Below are positions 1 to 5,193 of a DNA stretch of 5,322 nucleotides, in pieces. Where the stretch lies: positions 1 to 5,322 of the forward strand of contig CANMCL010000070.1 of NCBI GenBank assembly GCA_947496345.1, read 5' to 3'. Under the pieces are notes generated by a model. It saw nothing but the letters and a program-made list of their open reading frames with translations. It ran no database searches and was not told the origin of the DNA. Numbering within the stretch: position 1 is the stretch's first letter; every line of letters starts with the position of its first letter. Origin of the DNA: Actinomycetota bacterium. GTDB lineage: Bacteria; Actinomycetota; Actinomycetes; Nanopelagicales; Nanopelagicaceae. The position numbers and the translations under genes were made by a program.

Positions 1-164
1 TGCTTTAGCGCAACACCGAGCTCGCGCGCTGGAAGTGTGATGTGCTGTGGCTTCTCGCCGTGACCGTAGATAACTGCAGGAACAAGACCTGCTACTCGTG
101 CACGACGTGACGCACCCTTGCCAAATTCGGTACGTGTTGTGCCGGTGATCTTGATTTCTGCCAT
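1..164 (-). CDS. rplY: 50S ribosomal protein L25 (Ctc family), 5' part only
   Basis: This is the N-terminal 54 codons of L25, the large-subunit protein that binds 5S rRNA; the gene continues beyond the left edge. The translation starts [20 protein letters not shown] and continues with [17 protein letters not shown], the conserved L25 N-terminal block (E-F-G-K-G, G-x-V-P-A-V-x-Y-G). The ATG at 164 is well supported: AGGAG lies 8 nt upstream, and the family starts at this position. It follows prs in the same orientation after a 146-nt spacer. In actinobacteria L25 is usually the long form with an extra C-terminal domain, and pth often follows; neither can be seen here. The spacer can fold to hide the ribosome-binding site (see the leader entry), so translational control is plausible. 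Identification is secure despite the truncation. Confidence 0.95.
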   Translation of the reverse strand, partial: MAEIKITGTTRTEFGKGASRRARVAGLVPAVIYGHGEKPQHITLPARELGVALK

Positions 165-171
165 TTTAATT

Positions 172-242
172 ACTCCTGTTTTTCTTCAATTTGTTATTTC
201 GCTTGGGCTACTTCGGTTACTACACAAAGTCCCAGCAGGAGT
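172..242 (-). promoter_or_regulatory. Candidate structured 5' leader of rplY that can mask its ribosome-binding site
   Basis: Seen in the sequence: on the rplY mRNA, ACUCCUG (242-236) is perfectly complementary to CAGGAGU (178-172), which contains the whole Shine-Dalgarno. One nucleotide after the 5' strand of this helix an inner hairpin begins. UGGG-ACUUUG (234-225) pairs with CGAAGU-AG-CCCA (215-204) around a 9-nt loop, with one U-G wobble and a 2-nt AG bulge. The remaining 25 nt (203-179) are A-rich and probably unpaired. Known: E. coli rplY is controlled by its own product through leader RNA. Inference: this leader could switch rplY translation, with L25 as the obvious candidate ligand. 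It is not a match to a leader family I can name, and no covariation data are available. Confidence 0.4.
173..177 (-). promoter_or_regulatory. Shine-Dalgarno site of rplY
   Basis: A strong AGGAG sits 8 nt before the rplY ATG and fixes the start codon. It matters because an upstream heptamer in the same leader (mRNA ACUCCUG, 242 to 236) is its perfect complement. Confidence 0.85.
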
Positions 243-286
243 TAAATCCTTACCGTCGATTACGGAGTTTTTCACCCTCGCCGGAA

Positions 287-292
287 ACTATA
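287..292 (-). promoter_or_regulatory. Possible -10 box for rplY
   Basis: TATAGT (5 of 6 matches to TATAAT) lies 18 nt downstream of the prs stop codon on the minus strand. It would give a start near 280 and an rplY leader of about 115 nt. No convincing -35 hexamer lies 16-18 bp upstream, and readthrough from prs is equally possible because I see no terminator between the genes. Confidence 0.3.
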
Positions 293-310
293 GGGCGATA
301 TTAGCCTGAC

Positions 311-1291
311 TTAGCTGTGGCCGTCAAAAAGACTAGTTACTGAGCCATCTTCAAAGACTTCGCGGATAGCGCGAGCCAGAAGTGGCGCAATTGAGAGGAC
401 GGTGAGTCCATCGAAGCGCTTATCTTCATCGATCGGGAGTGAATCTGTAACAACTACTTCAGTCACCTTTGAAGCCTTTAGGCGTTCAACTGCCGGGCCA
501 GAAAATACAGCGTGGGTTGCGGCGACGATTACTTCTTTTGCACCAGCAGCAAATAACGCATCAACGGCCTTTGTAATTGTGCCTGCAGTATCGATCATGT
601 CATCGATAACTACGCAAGTTTGGCCATCTACTTCACCAACAACTTTTCCGGTTACAGATTCATTTGGAACGCGTGGATCGCGTGTTTTATGGATAAATGC
701 GATTGGGCATCCGCCAAGAAGTTCAGACCAACGCTCGGCAACGCGCACGCGACCAGAGTCTGGTGAAACAATTGTTAAACGCGTGCGATCTACTTTGCTT
801 CCGACGTAATTTGCGAGCATTGGAAGAGCGAATAAATGATCTACTGGACCATCGAAGAAACCTTGAATTTGTGAAGTGTGAAGATCAACAACCATTAAGC
901 GATCAGCGCCAGCGGTCTTATAAAGATCGGCCATCAAACGTGCAGTGATTGGTTCGCGGCCACGGTGTTTTTTATCTTGGCGGGCGTAACCATAAAAAGG
1001 TGCAACAACTGTGATTCGTTTTGCAGATGCGCGCTTTAGCGCGTCAACCATAATCAATTGCTCCATGATCTGCTTATTTACTGGAGCAGTATGGCTTTGA
1101 ATAACGAAAGCATCGCAACCGCGAACAGATTCTTCAAAGCGAACAAATACTTCACCATTTGCAAAGTCATACGCAGAGGTTGGTGTTAGTGGAATTCCAA
1201 GTTCGGCAGCAACGGCATCAGATAGCTCGGGAAATCCGCGTCCTGAAAAAAGGCGGAGTCTTTTCTCTGAGGATAAACGAATTTCGCTCAA
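311..1291 (-). CDS. prs: Ribose-phosphate pyrophosphokinase (PRPP synthetase)
   Basis: This cytosolic enzyme makes PRPP from ribose 5-phosphate and ATP for purine, pyrimidine, histidine, tryptophan and NAD synthesis. The 326-residue product has the full class I layout: an ATP-contact segment GYARQDKKHRGREPI (101-115), the DLHTSQIQGFF block with the metal/ATP-binding histidine (136-146), the catalytic flexible loop HKTRDPRVPN (201-210), and the PRPP-binding signature VVIDDMIDTAGT (227-238). Length is about 10 residues above the E. coli enzyme, mainly at the N terminus. The start is a TTG: no ATG or GTG gives a full N terminus, and AGAAGGG lies 9 nt upstream inside the 3' end of glmU. It begins 5 nt after the glmU stop, so the two are surely co-transcribed and probably translationally coupled. 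No active-site residue appears missing. Confidence 0.97.
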   Translation of the reverse strand: MSEIRLSSEKRLRLFSGRGFPELSDAVAAELGIPLTPTSAYDFANGEVFVRFEESVRGCDAFVIQSHTAPVNKQIMEQLIMVDALKRASAKRITVVAPFYGYARQDKKHRGREPITARLMADLYKTAGADRLMVVDLHTSQIQGFFDGPVDHLFALPMLANYVGSKVDRTRLTIVSPDSGRVRVAERWSELLGGCPIAFIHKTRDPRVPNESVTGKVVGEVDGQTCVVIDDMIDTAGTITKAVDALFAAGAKEVIVAATHAVFSGPAVERLKASKVTEVVVTDSLPIDEDKRFDGLTVLSIAPLLARAIREVFEDGSVTSLFDGHS

Positions 1292-1296
1292 GGAAA

Positions 1297-2727
1297 TTAG
1301 CCCTTCTTCTCGTCGCTATGTCGCGCGGCAGCTTCTGCAGATTGTGTTCCAGATCGCTTGCGCAGGACCCAACCTATTACATTTCTTTGCTTACCTCTAG
1401 CGACACCCATGGCGCCGGGCGGAACATCTTCTGTAATCACAGATCCGGCGGCGGTGTAAGCCCCGTCACCAATTGAAACTGGCGCAACCAACATTGAATC
1501 GCTTCCGATTCGGACGTGATCTCCAATTGTTGTGTGATGTTTTTCAACACCGTCGTAGTTAACAAAGATTGTGGCAGCGCCAATATTGGTGCCTTCACCA
1601 ATAGTTGCATCGCCTACGTAAGAAAGATGTGGAACTTTAGATCCATCTCCAACTTTTACATTCTTCATCTCCACAAATGCGCCGGCCTTTGCATCTGTGC
1701 CGAGCACTGTGCCTTTACGTAAATATGAGTAAGGGCCAACGTTGGCGCCTTTGCCGATGGTTGCCTCAAAGCAATTTGAATCGATGATCTTGGCTCCGCT
1801 TAAAACTGTGCAAGACTCGAGAACGGTGCGGGGACCAATGATGGCGCCCGTAGCGATCGAAGTATTTCCGAGAATTGCCGAGCCAGGAAAAATTGTGACA
1901 TCGTTTTCGATCTTTGCCGTGGCATCTATCCAGGTTGTCGTTGGGTCCAGGATGGTGACGCCAGCGCGCATAAATTCTTCATTTATACGATCGCGCAGCA
2001 GCGCAGCACTTTCTGCTAATTGCACTCGATCATTTACTCCGAGAATTTCAATGAAATCTTCAATTAAAGCGGCCGCGATTGAGCCACCTTCATTGCGCAA
2101 GATCTCGATAACATCAGTTAAATAGAGTTCACCTTGCGAATTATCGTTGCTTAACTTTCCGATTGCACTTGATAACTTCTGGGCATCAAAGGCGTAAACA
2201 CCTGAATTTATTTCGTAGATCGCTTTTTCGGAATCGTCAGCATCGCGTTCTTCCACGATGCGCAGTAAGGACCCGTCGTCGCCACGCACGATGCGGCCAT
2301 AACCAGTTGGATCAGGGTGTTCTGCGGTAAGTACGGTTGCGGTGAAAGCACCTGCGTGGTGAATATCAAGGAGCTGTTGTAAAGATTCACCGGTTAGGAG
2401 CGGTGTATCGCCAGCTAAAATCAGAATAGTCCCTGAAAGTTTTGTGTCAGCGAGCGCTAACTGGGTTGCATGTCCGGTGCCGCCGCGACGTTCCTGAAAG
2501 ACTGTTGTGACTTTTGGTGCGATCTCTGAGAGATGAGCTTCAACGGCTTCGCGAGCAGCGCCTACGACAACGCGTACTTGCTTAGGTGTTAGCGATTGAA
2601 CTGCGTGAAGAACGTGGCCAACTAGCGAGCGTCCCGCAACTTCGTGCAAAACTTTTGGTGTTGCAGATTTCATTCGAGTGCCTTCACCTGCGGCGAGAAC
2701 AACAACCGTCTCGAGGTTTGCACTCAT
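1297..2727 (-). CDS. glmU: Bifunctional GlmU: glucosamine-1-phosphate N-acetyltransferase / UDP-GlcNAc pyrophosphorylase
   Basis: It catalyses the last two steps to UDP-GlcNAc, the precursor of peptidoglycan. The 476-residue product shows the uridylyltransferase domain first: L-A-A-G-E-G-T-R-M-K-S (11-21) with K25, QERRGGTGHA (78-87), AGDTPLL (105-111) and EINSGVY (172-178). From about residue 260 comes a left-handed beta-helix of hexapeptide repeats with the acetyltransferase site: FVEMKNV (351-357), KVPHLSYVGDA with the catalytic-base histidine H367 (364-374), and NIGAATIFVNYDG (381-393). Length is typical for the family. I chose the ATG at 2727: the pyrophosphorylase motif begins ten residues later, a TAGACT box lies 7 nt upstream, and any longer reading would run through tRNA-Gln. 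There is no Shine-Dalgarno, which fits a leaderless mRNA. It lies 47 nt downstream of tRNA-Gln and 5 nt upstream of prs. Confidence 0.97.
   Translation of the reverse strand: MSANLETVVVLAAGEGTRMKSATPKVLHEVAGRSLVGHVLHAVQSLTPKQVRVVVGAAREAVEAHLSEIAPKVTTVFQERRGGTGHATQLALADTKLSGTILILAGDTPLLTGESLQQLLDIHHAGAFTATVLTAEHPDPTGYGRIVRGDDGSLLRIVEERDADDSEKAIYEINSGVYAFDAQKLSSAIGKLSNDNSQGELYLTDVIEILRNEGGSIAAALIEDFIEILGVNDRVQLAESAALLRDRINEEFMRAGVTILDPTTTWIDATAKIENDVTIFPGSAILGNTSIATGAIIGPRTVLESCTVLSGAKIIDSNCFEATIGKGANVGPYSYLRKGTVLGTDAKAGAFVEMKNVKVGDGSKVPHLSYVGDATIGEGTNIGAATIFVNYDGVEKHHTTIGDHVRIGSDSMLVAPVSIGDGAYTAAGSVITEDVPPGAMGVARGKQRNVIGWVLRKRSGTQSAEAAARHSDEKKG
1301..1307 (-). promoter_or_regulatory. Shine-Dalgarno site of prs, within the end of glmU
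   Basis: AGAAGGG ends 9 nt before the TTG start of prs and overlaps the last glmU codons. It decides the non-ATG start, since no other initiation codon is properly spaced from it. Confidence 0.7.
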
Positions 2728-2734
2728 ATGGGTA

Positions 2735-2740
2735 AGTCTA
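2735..2740 (-). promoter_or_regulatory. -10 box of a leaderless glmU promoter
   Basis: TAGACT (TANNNT type) ends 7 nt before the glmU ATG, so transcription would start at or next to the A of the start codon. The absence of any Shine-Dalgarno in TTACCCATATG supports this. No clear -35 element is seen; the region where it would lie abuts the 3' end of tRNA-Gln. Confidence 0.55.
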
Positions 2741-2774
2741 ACTGGTGGGTTTGGCTCCGCTAGCTTCGTAATTG

Positions 2775-2846
2775 CTCCGCCACCAGGTATCGATCCTGGA
2801 CCCTGGGCTTCAAAGGCCCATGTGCTAGCCACTACACAATGGCGGA
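2775..2846 (-). tRNA. tRNA-Gln, anticodon UUG
   Basis: Folding by hand gives a complete 72-nt cloverleaf: acceptor UCCGCCA with UGGCGGA (7 bp); D stem GUGU/GCAC around an 8-nt loop containing GG; anticodon stem UGGGC/GCCCA around CUUUGAA (anticodon UUG, reading CAA and by wobble CAG); a 4-nt variable region; T stem CCAGG/CCUGG; and discriminator G. The U1-A72 pair is typical of bacterial tRNA-Gln and is known to favour the Glu-tRNA(Gln) amidotransferase route. The T loop is AUCGAUA, so position 54 is A rather than the usual U. The 3' CCA is not encoded (the DNA continues CAA), so it must be added after transcription. It lies directly upstream of glmU, a neighbourhood known in other actinobacteria. 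Confidence 0.95.
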
Positions 2847-2860
2847 ACGCATATTCTCCC

Positions 2861-2889
2861 TCATAAATGCGAGTGCTCGCGACCATCAA
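2861..2889 (-). promoter_or_regulatory. Candidate tRNA-Gln promoter
   Basis: On the minus strand TTGATG (2889-2884) resembles the -35 consensus TTGACA. It is followed after exactly 17 bp by TTATGA (2866-2861), a weak -10. A start about 7 nt later would leave a 5' leader of about 7 nt before the mature tRNA end. The -35 overlaps one copy of the 13-bp tandem repeat, and a palindrome fills the spacer. Transcription could continue into glmU, since I see no terminator after the tRNA. Confidence 0.45.
2869..2880. promoter_or_regulatory. Short palindrome, possible operator
   Basis: GCGAG-TG-CTCGC is a perfect inverted repeat with 5-bp arms and a 2-bp centre. It lies wholly within the 17-bp spacer of the proposed tRNA-Gln promoter, a place where a bound protein would block RNA polymerase. 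It is shorter than typical MarR operators, so assignment to the neighbouring regulator is speculative. Confidence 0.25.
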
Positions 2890-2913
2890 CACTTCCGAGC
2901 AACACTTCCGAGC
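2888..2913. repeat. 13-bp perfect tandem duplication
   Basis: AACACTTCCGAGC occurs twice head to tail (2888-2900 and 2901-2913) with no mismatch, in the divergent region between tRNA-Gln and marR. The first copy overlaps the -35 of the proposed tRNA-Gln promoter. The second covers the position where the marR -35 would lie. It may be a slippage or duplication event, or a pair of regulator sites. Confidence 0.85.
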
Positions 2914-2926
2914 CAGTTATCGCCGC

Positions 2927-2932
2927 TAGCCT
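2927..2932 (+). promoter_or_regulatory. -10 box of a leaderless marR promoter
   Basis: TAGCCT ends 8 nt before the marR ATG and no Shine-Dalgarno precedes that codon (CTTTACCTCTATG). This is the usual picture of a leaderless actinobacterial promoter, with transcription starting at or one base before the ATG. The -35 region, around 2904-2910, falls in the second copy of the tandem repeat and lacks a consensus match. Confidence 0.5.
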
Positions 2933-2940
2933 TTACCTCT

Positions 2941-3435
2941 ATGAGCGCTAATCGCGATGAAGTAGACCGCCTAATTGCGGCCTGGAAGCGCGAACGCCCT
3001 GATCTTGATCTAAGTCCATTTGCTGTTTTAAGTCGCATCTCTCGTATTTCGCGCAATCTAGATATCGCACGGCGTGATGCGTTCGCGGATTTAGAAACGT
3101 GGGGCTTTGACGTCTTAGCTGCGCTGCGTCGCGCGGGCGATCCTTACCAACTCTCCCCCGGTGAATTAATGCAGGAAACACTTGTCACCAGCGGAACAAT
3201 GACAAATCGTTTAGATCGTTTAGAAGAATTAAAGTTGATAACTCGCCAACCAGATCCAGATGATGGTCGTGGCTCTCTTGTTACTTTAACTGCATCTGGA
3301 ATGCGCGCAGTAGATAAAGCACTCGATGGTCTGCTCGAACACGAACGGGATTTATTAAAGGGGCTTACTCGCGAACAACGAGTTGCACTCGCTGATTTAT
3401 TAAGCGTGTTGGCCGCGCACTTAGAAGAAAACTAA
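2941..3435 (+). CDS. MarR-family winged-helix transcriptional regulator
   Basis: The 164-residue product is a DNA-binding repressor or activator type that normally acts as a dimer. Helical dimerisation segments lie at both ends (about 26-68 and 125-163). In the middle comes the winged helix: LSPGELMQETLVTSGTMTNR (71-90) is the helix-turn-helix, followed by L-x-x-L-x-x-L-x-L-I-T-R and the wing QPDPDDGRGSLVTLTASG (103-120) with the conserved D-x-x-D-x-R arrangement. I chose the ATG at 2941 because it has a TAGCCT box 8 nt upstream; an in-frame ATG at 2839 would start opposite the tRNA acceptor stem. It is the only plus-strand gene here. It is divergent from tRNA-Gln/glmU and its stop overlaps that of ispE. 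The ligand is not predictable. The targets may include its own promoter region, which is the usual pattern for MarR proteins. Confidence 0.9.
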   Translation: MSANRDEVDRLIAAWKRERPDLDLSPFAVLSRISRISRNLDIARRDAFADLETWGFDVLAALRRAGDPYQLSPGELMQETLVTSGTMTNRLDRLEELKLITRQPDPDDGRGSLVTLTASGMRAVDKALDGLLEHERDLLKGLTREQRVALADLLSVLAAHLEEN

Positions 3436-4352
3436 ATAACTTTCGCTCCGGACACTGGGCCATAAGCCCGTGCGACGCTTCCGACTACGCCACTTGATGT
3501 AAGAGCAACGGCGAGATCCAAGCCTTGTTCTTCATCGCCAACTAAAAATGCAACGGTCGGTCCAGATCCGGAAACTATTGCGCCAAGTGCTCCGTACTCT
3601 TCACCAACATCTAAAACCAATGTCAGCGCAGGACGTAACGAACATGCTGCCGATTGCAGATCATTCTGTAGCGCCAAGCCAACCGCCTTTGGATCTGCGG
3701 CAAGCAGTGATTGCATAAGTGCATCGCTAGTTTGTGGCGCAGCAATATCTAAACCAGCACGTAAACGATCACACTCTTGATAAACCGCAGGTGTAGAAAG
3801 TCCAACTGTAGAAAGTGCTAATACCCAGTGATAGGTACCGCGCGATAGCGCTGCCGTTAACTGATCGCCGCGACCTTGGCCAATTGCTGTGCCGCCAGTG
3901 ATCATAAAAGGAACATCGCTGCCGAGTTGTGCACCAAATTCCAACATCTCTTCGCGAGACATTTCCAAGTTAAAGAGATCGTTTAGCCCAACGATTACTG
4001 CCGCGGCATCCGCGCTGCCGCCAGCCATTCCACCTGCAACGGGGATCGATTTAACAACATCTATATGGATATCAACTGCAAAGTCATAATCATCAGCAAT
4101 TAACTGGGCTGCCTTCACCGCTAAATTCGTCGAATCTGCCGGAACTCCGTGGGTGTGATCACCAGTAATTGCAATGGTTATCCCTGAACCAGGAGTTGTT
4201 TTGGTAATAGTTACATCATCGTAAATTGAGATCGCTTGAAAAACAGTAACTAAATTATGGAATCCATCTGCTTCGCGTGGCCCAACTGCCAATTGCAAAT
4301 TAACTTTGGCAGGAACGCGCACCGTTACGGATGAATTGGATGAAGCTGGCAC
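3432..4352 (-). CDS. ispE: 4-diphosphocytidyl-2-C-methyl-D-erythritol kinase
   Basis: IspE phosphorylates CDP-methylerythritol with ATP, the fourth step of the MEP pathway to IPP and DMAPP. The 306-residue product is a GHMP kinase: PAKVNLQL (14-21) with catalytic K16; the glycine-rich ATP loop PVAGGMAGGSADAA (104-117); SDVPF with the catalytic aspartate D146 (145-149); and the third GHMP motif SGSGPTVAF (261-269). Length is normal for the family. The start is GTG at 4352, one nucleotide after the rsmA stop. The PAKVNL motif appears at the expected distance and no ATG is available, so this start is likely though not certain. AAGG lies 14 nt upstream inside rsmA, so translation probably relies on coupling to rsmA. 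Its TAG stop overlaps the TAA of convergent marR by 4 bp, leaving no room for a terminator between them. Confidence 0.96.
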   Translation of the reverse strand: MPASSNSSVTVRVPAKVNLQLAVGPREADGFHNLVTVFQAISIYDDVTITKTTPGSGITIAITGDHTHGVPADSTNLAVKAAQLIADDYDFAVDIHIDVVKSIPVAGGMAGGSADAAAVIVGLNDLFNLEMSREEMLEFGAQLGSDVPFMITGGTAIGQGRGDQLTAALSRGTYHWVLALSTVGLSTPAVYQECDRLRAGLDIAAPQTSDALMQSLLAADPKAVGLALQNDLQSAACSLRPALTLVLDVGEEYGALGAIVSGSGPTVAFLVGDEEQGLDLAVALTSSGVVGSVARAYGPVSGAKVI

Positions 4353-4353
4353 G

Positions 4354-5193
4354 TTATGACTCTAAACCTTGTTGCGCGATTTTGCAGAAACTATGGATAT
4401 CTAGCGATTCACCACGCAGCGTTGGGTCAATTCCGGCGGCGCTTAAATGCGCTTCGGCAGCGCCAGATCCCCCGTAACGTGATGACAGTGCGGCGCGTAA
4501 CATCTTGCGGCGTTGTGCAAATGCCAAATCGATTATTGCAAAGACTTCCTTACGCAACTCTTCGCTACCCGGTGTTTCGCGTCGTTTAAATGCCACCAAC
4601 TTAGAATCAACATTTGGGGCCGGCCAGAAGATTGAACGAGATACAGATCCTGCTCCAGTAACCTCAGCCCACCAAGCGGCCTTTACAGAAGGAATTCCAT
4701 ATTCTTTAGTGTTTGGCTTTGCTGCTAAACGATCGGCAACTTCGGCCTGCACCATTACAACGCCACTTCGCAGCGTTGGAAGAATTTCCAATAAGTGAAG
4801 AAAGACAGGAACCGAAACGTTGTAGGGCAAGTTGGCGACAAGTACCGTTGGGTCAACTGGCAAACTCTTTAACTGCAGCGCATCTTGATTTATAACAGTT
4901 AAATTATTTGCACGTTCGCTATGTGCTGCCGCAGTAATTGGCAACTGGTTGGCTAAGCGAGAATCAATTTCAACTGCCACAACGCTGGCTGCTTCTTCCA
5001 TCAGCGCCAAAGTAAGTGAACCAAGTCCTGGTCCAATTTCTAGAGCGATATCGGTTGAAGTGATTCCGGCGGTGCGCACAATCTTGCGGCAAACATTGGC
5101 ATCAATTACAAAATTTTGACCGAGTGATTTAGAAGGCTTTAAATCTAATTTTTCGGCAAGTGCGCGAATTTCCGCTGCACCTAACAAGGTCAT
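4354..5193 (-). CDS. rsmA: 16S rRNA (adenine1518-N6/adenine1519-N6)-dimethyltransferase
   Basis: RsmA (KsgA) dimethylates two adjacent adenines in the 3'-terminal hairpin of 16S rRNA using SAM, late in 30S assembly. The 279-residue product has all family hallmarks: KSLGQNF (22-28), SAM motif I EIGPGLGSLT (52-61), VEID at 74-77 closing the adenosine pocket, the catalytic motif IV NLPYN (121-125), VMVQAEVADRLAA (146-158), FWPAPNVDSKLV (189-200) and FAQRRKMLRAAL (225-236). The ATG at 5193 overlaps the stop of the upstream tatD-like gene as ATGA, and AGGA lies 8 nt before it. The gene is followed by ispE after 1 nt, a pairing widespread in bacteria. In many actinobacteria rpfB lies between tatD and rsmA; here it does not. 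Confidence 0.97.
   Translation of the reverse strand: MTLLGAAEIRALAEKLDLKPSKSLGQNFVIDANVCRKIVRTAGITSTDIALEIGPGLGSLTLALMEEAASVVAVEIDSRLANQLPITAAAHSERANNLTVINQDALQLKSLPVDPTVLVANLPYNVSVPVFLHLLEILPTLRSGVVMVQAEVADRLAAKPNTKEYGIPSVKAAWWAEVTGAGSVSRSIFWPAPNVDSKLVAFKRRETPGSEELRKEVFAIIDLAFAQRRKMLRAALSSRYGGSGAAEAHLSAAGIDPTLRGESLDIHSFCKIAQQGLES

Noticed and set aside
118..309. A plus-strand ORF of 63 codons with hydrophobic residues
   Set aside because: It lies antisense to the rplY start and its leader, has no ribosome-binding site, and the hydrophobicity is what pyrimidine-rich antisense sequence gives.
280..310. Terminator after prs
   Set aside because: Only a 3-bp GGC/GCC pairing is present near the stop, and there is no U tract on the minus strand.
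402..948. Plus-strand ORFs inside prs, and similar ones inside glmU, ispE and rsmA
   Set aside because: They are mirror readings of well-identified genes, without ribosome-binding sites or recognisable domains.
2728..2892. Upstream extension of glmU to an ATG at 2892
   Set aside because: The added 55 codons run straight through the tRNA-Gln gene and match nothing in the GlmU family; the ATG at 2727 fits the family N terminus.
2759..2930. Three GCTAGC palindromes (2759, 2824, 2925) around tRNA-Gln
   Set aside because: One lies in the D arm of the tRNA and one overlaps the marR -10, so at least two have other explanations; the spacings (65 and 101 bp) show no pattern.
2839..2940. Longer MarR start at 2839
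   Set aside because: It would begin opposite the tRNA acceptor stem and translate the promoter region and tandem repeat; the ATG at 2941 has a correctly placed -10 box.
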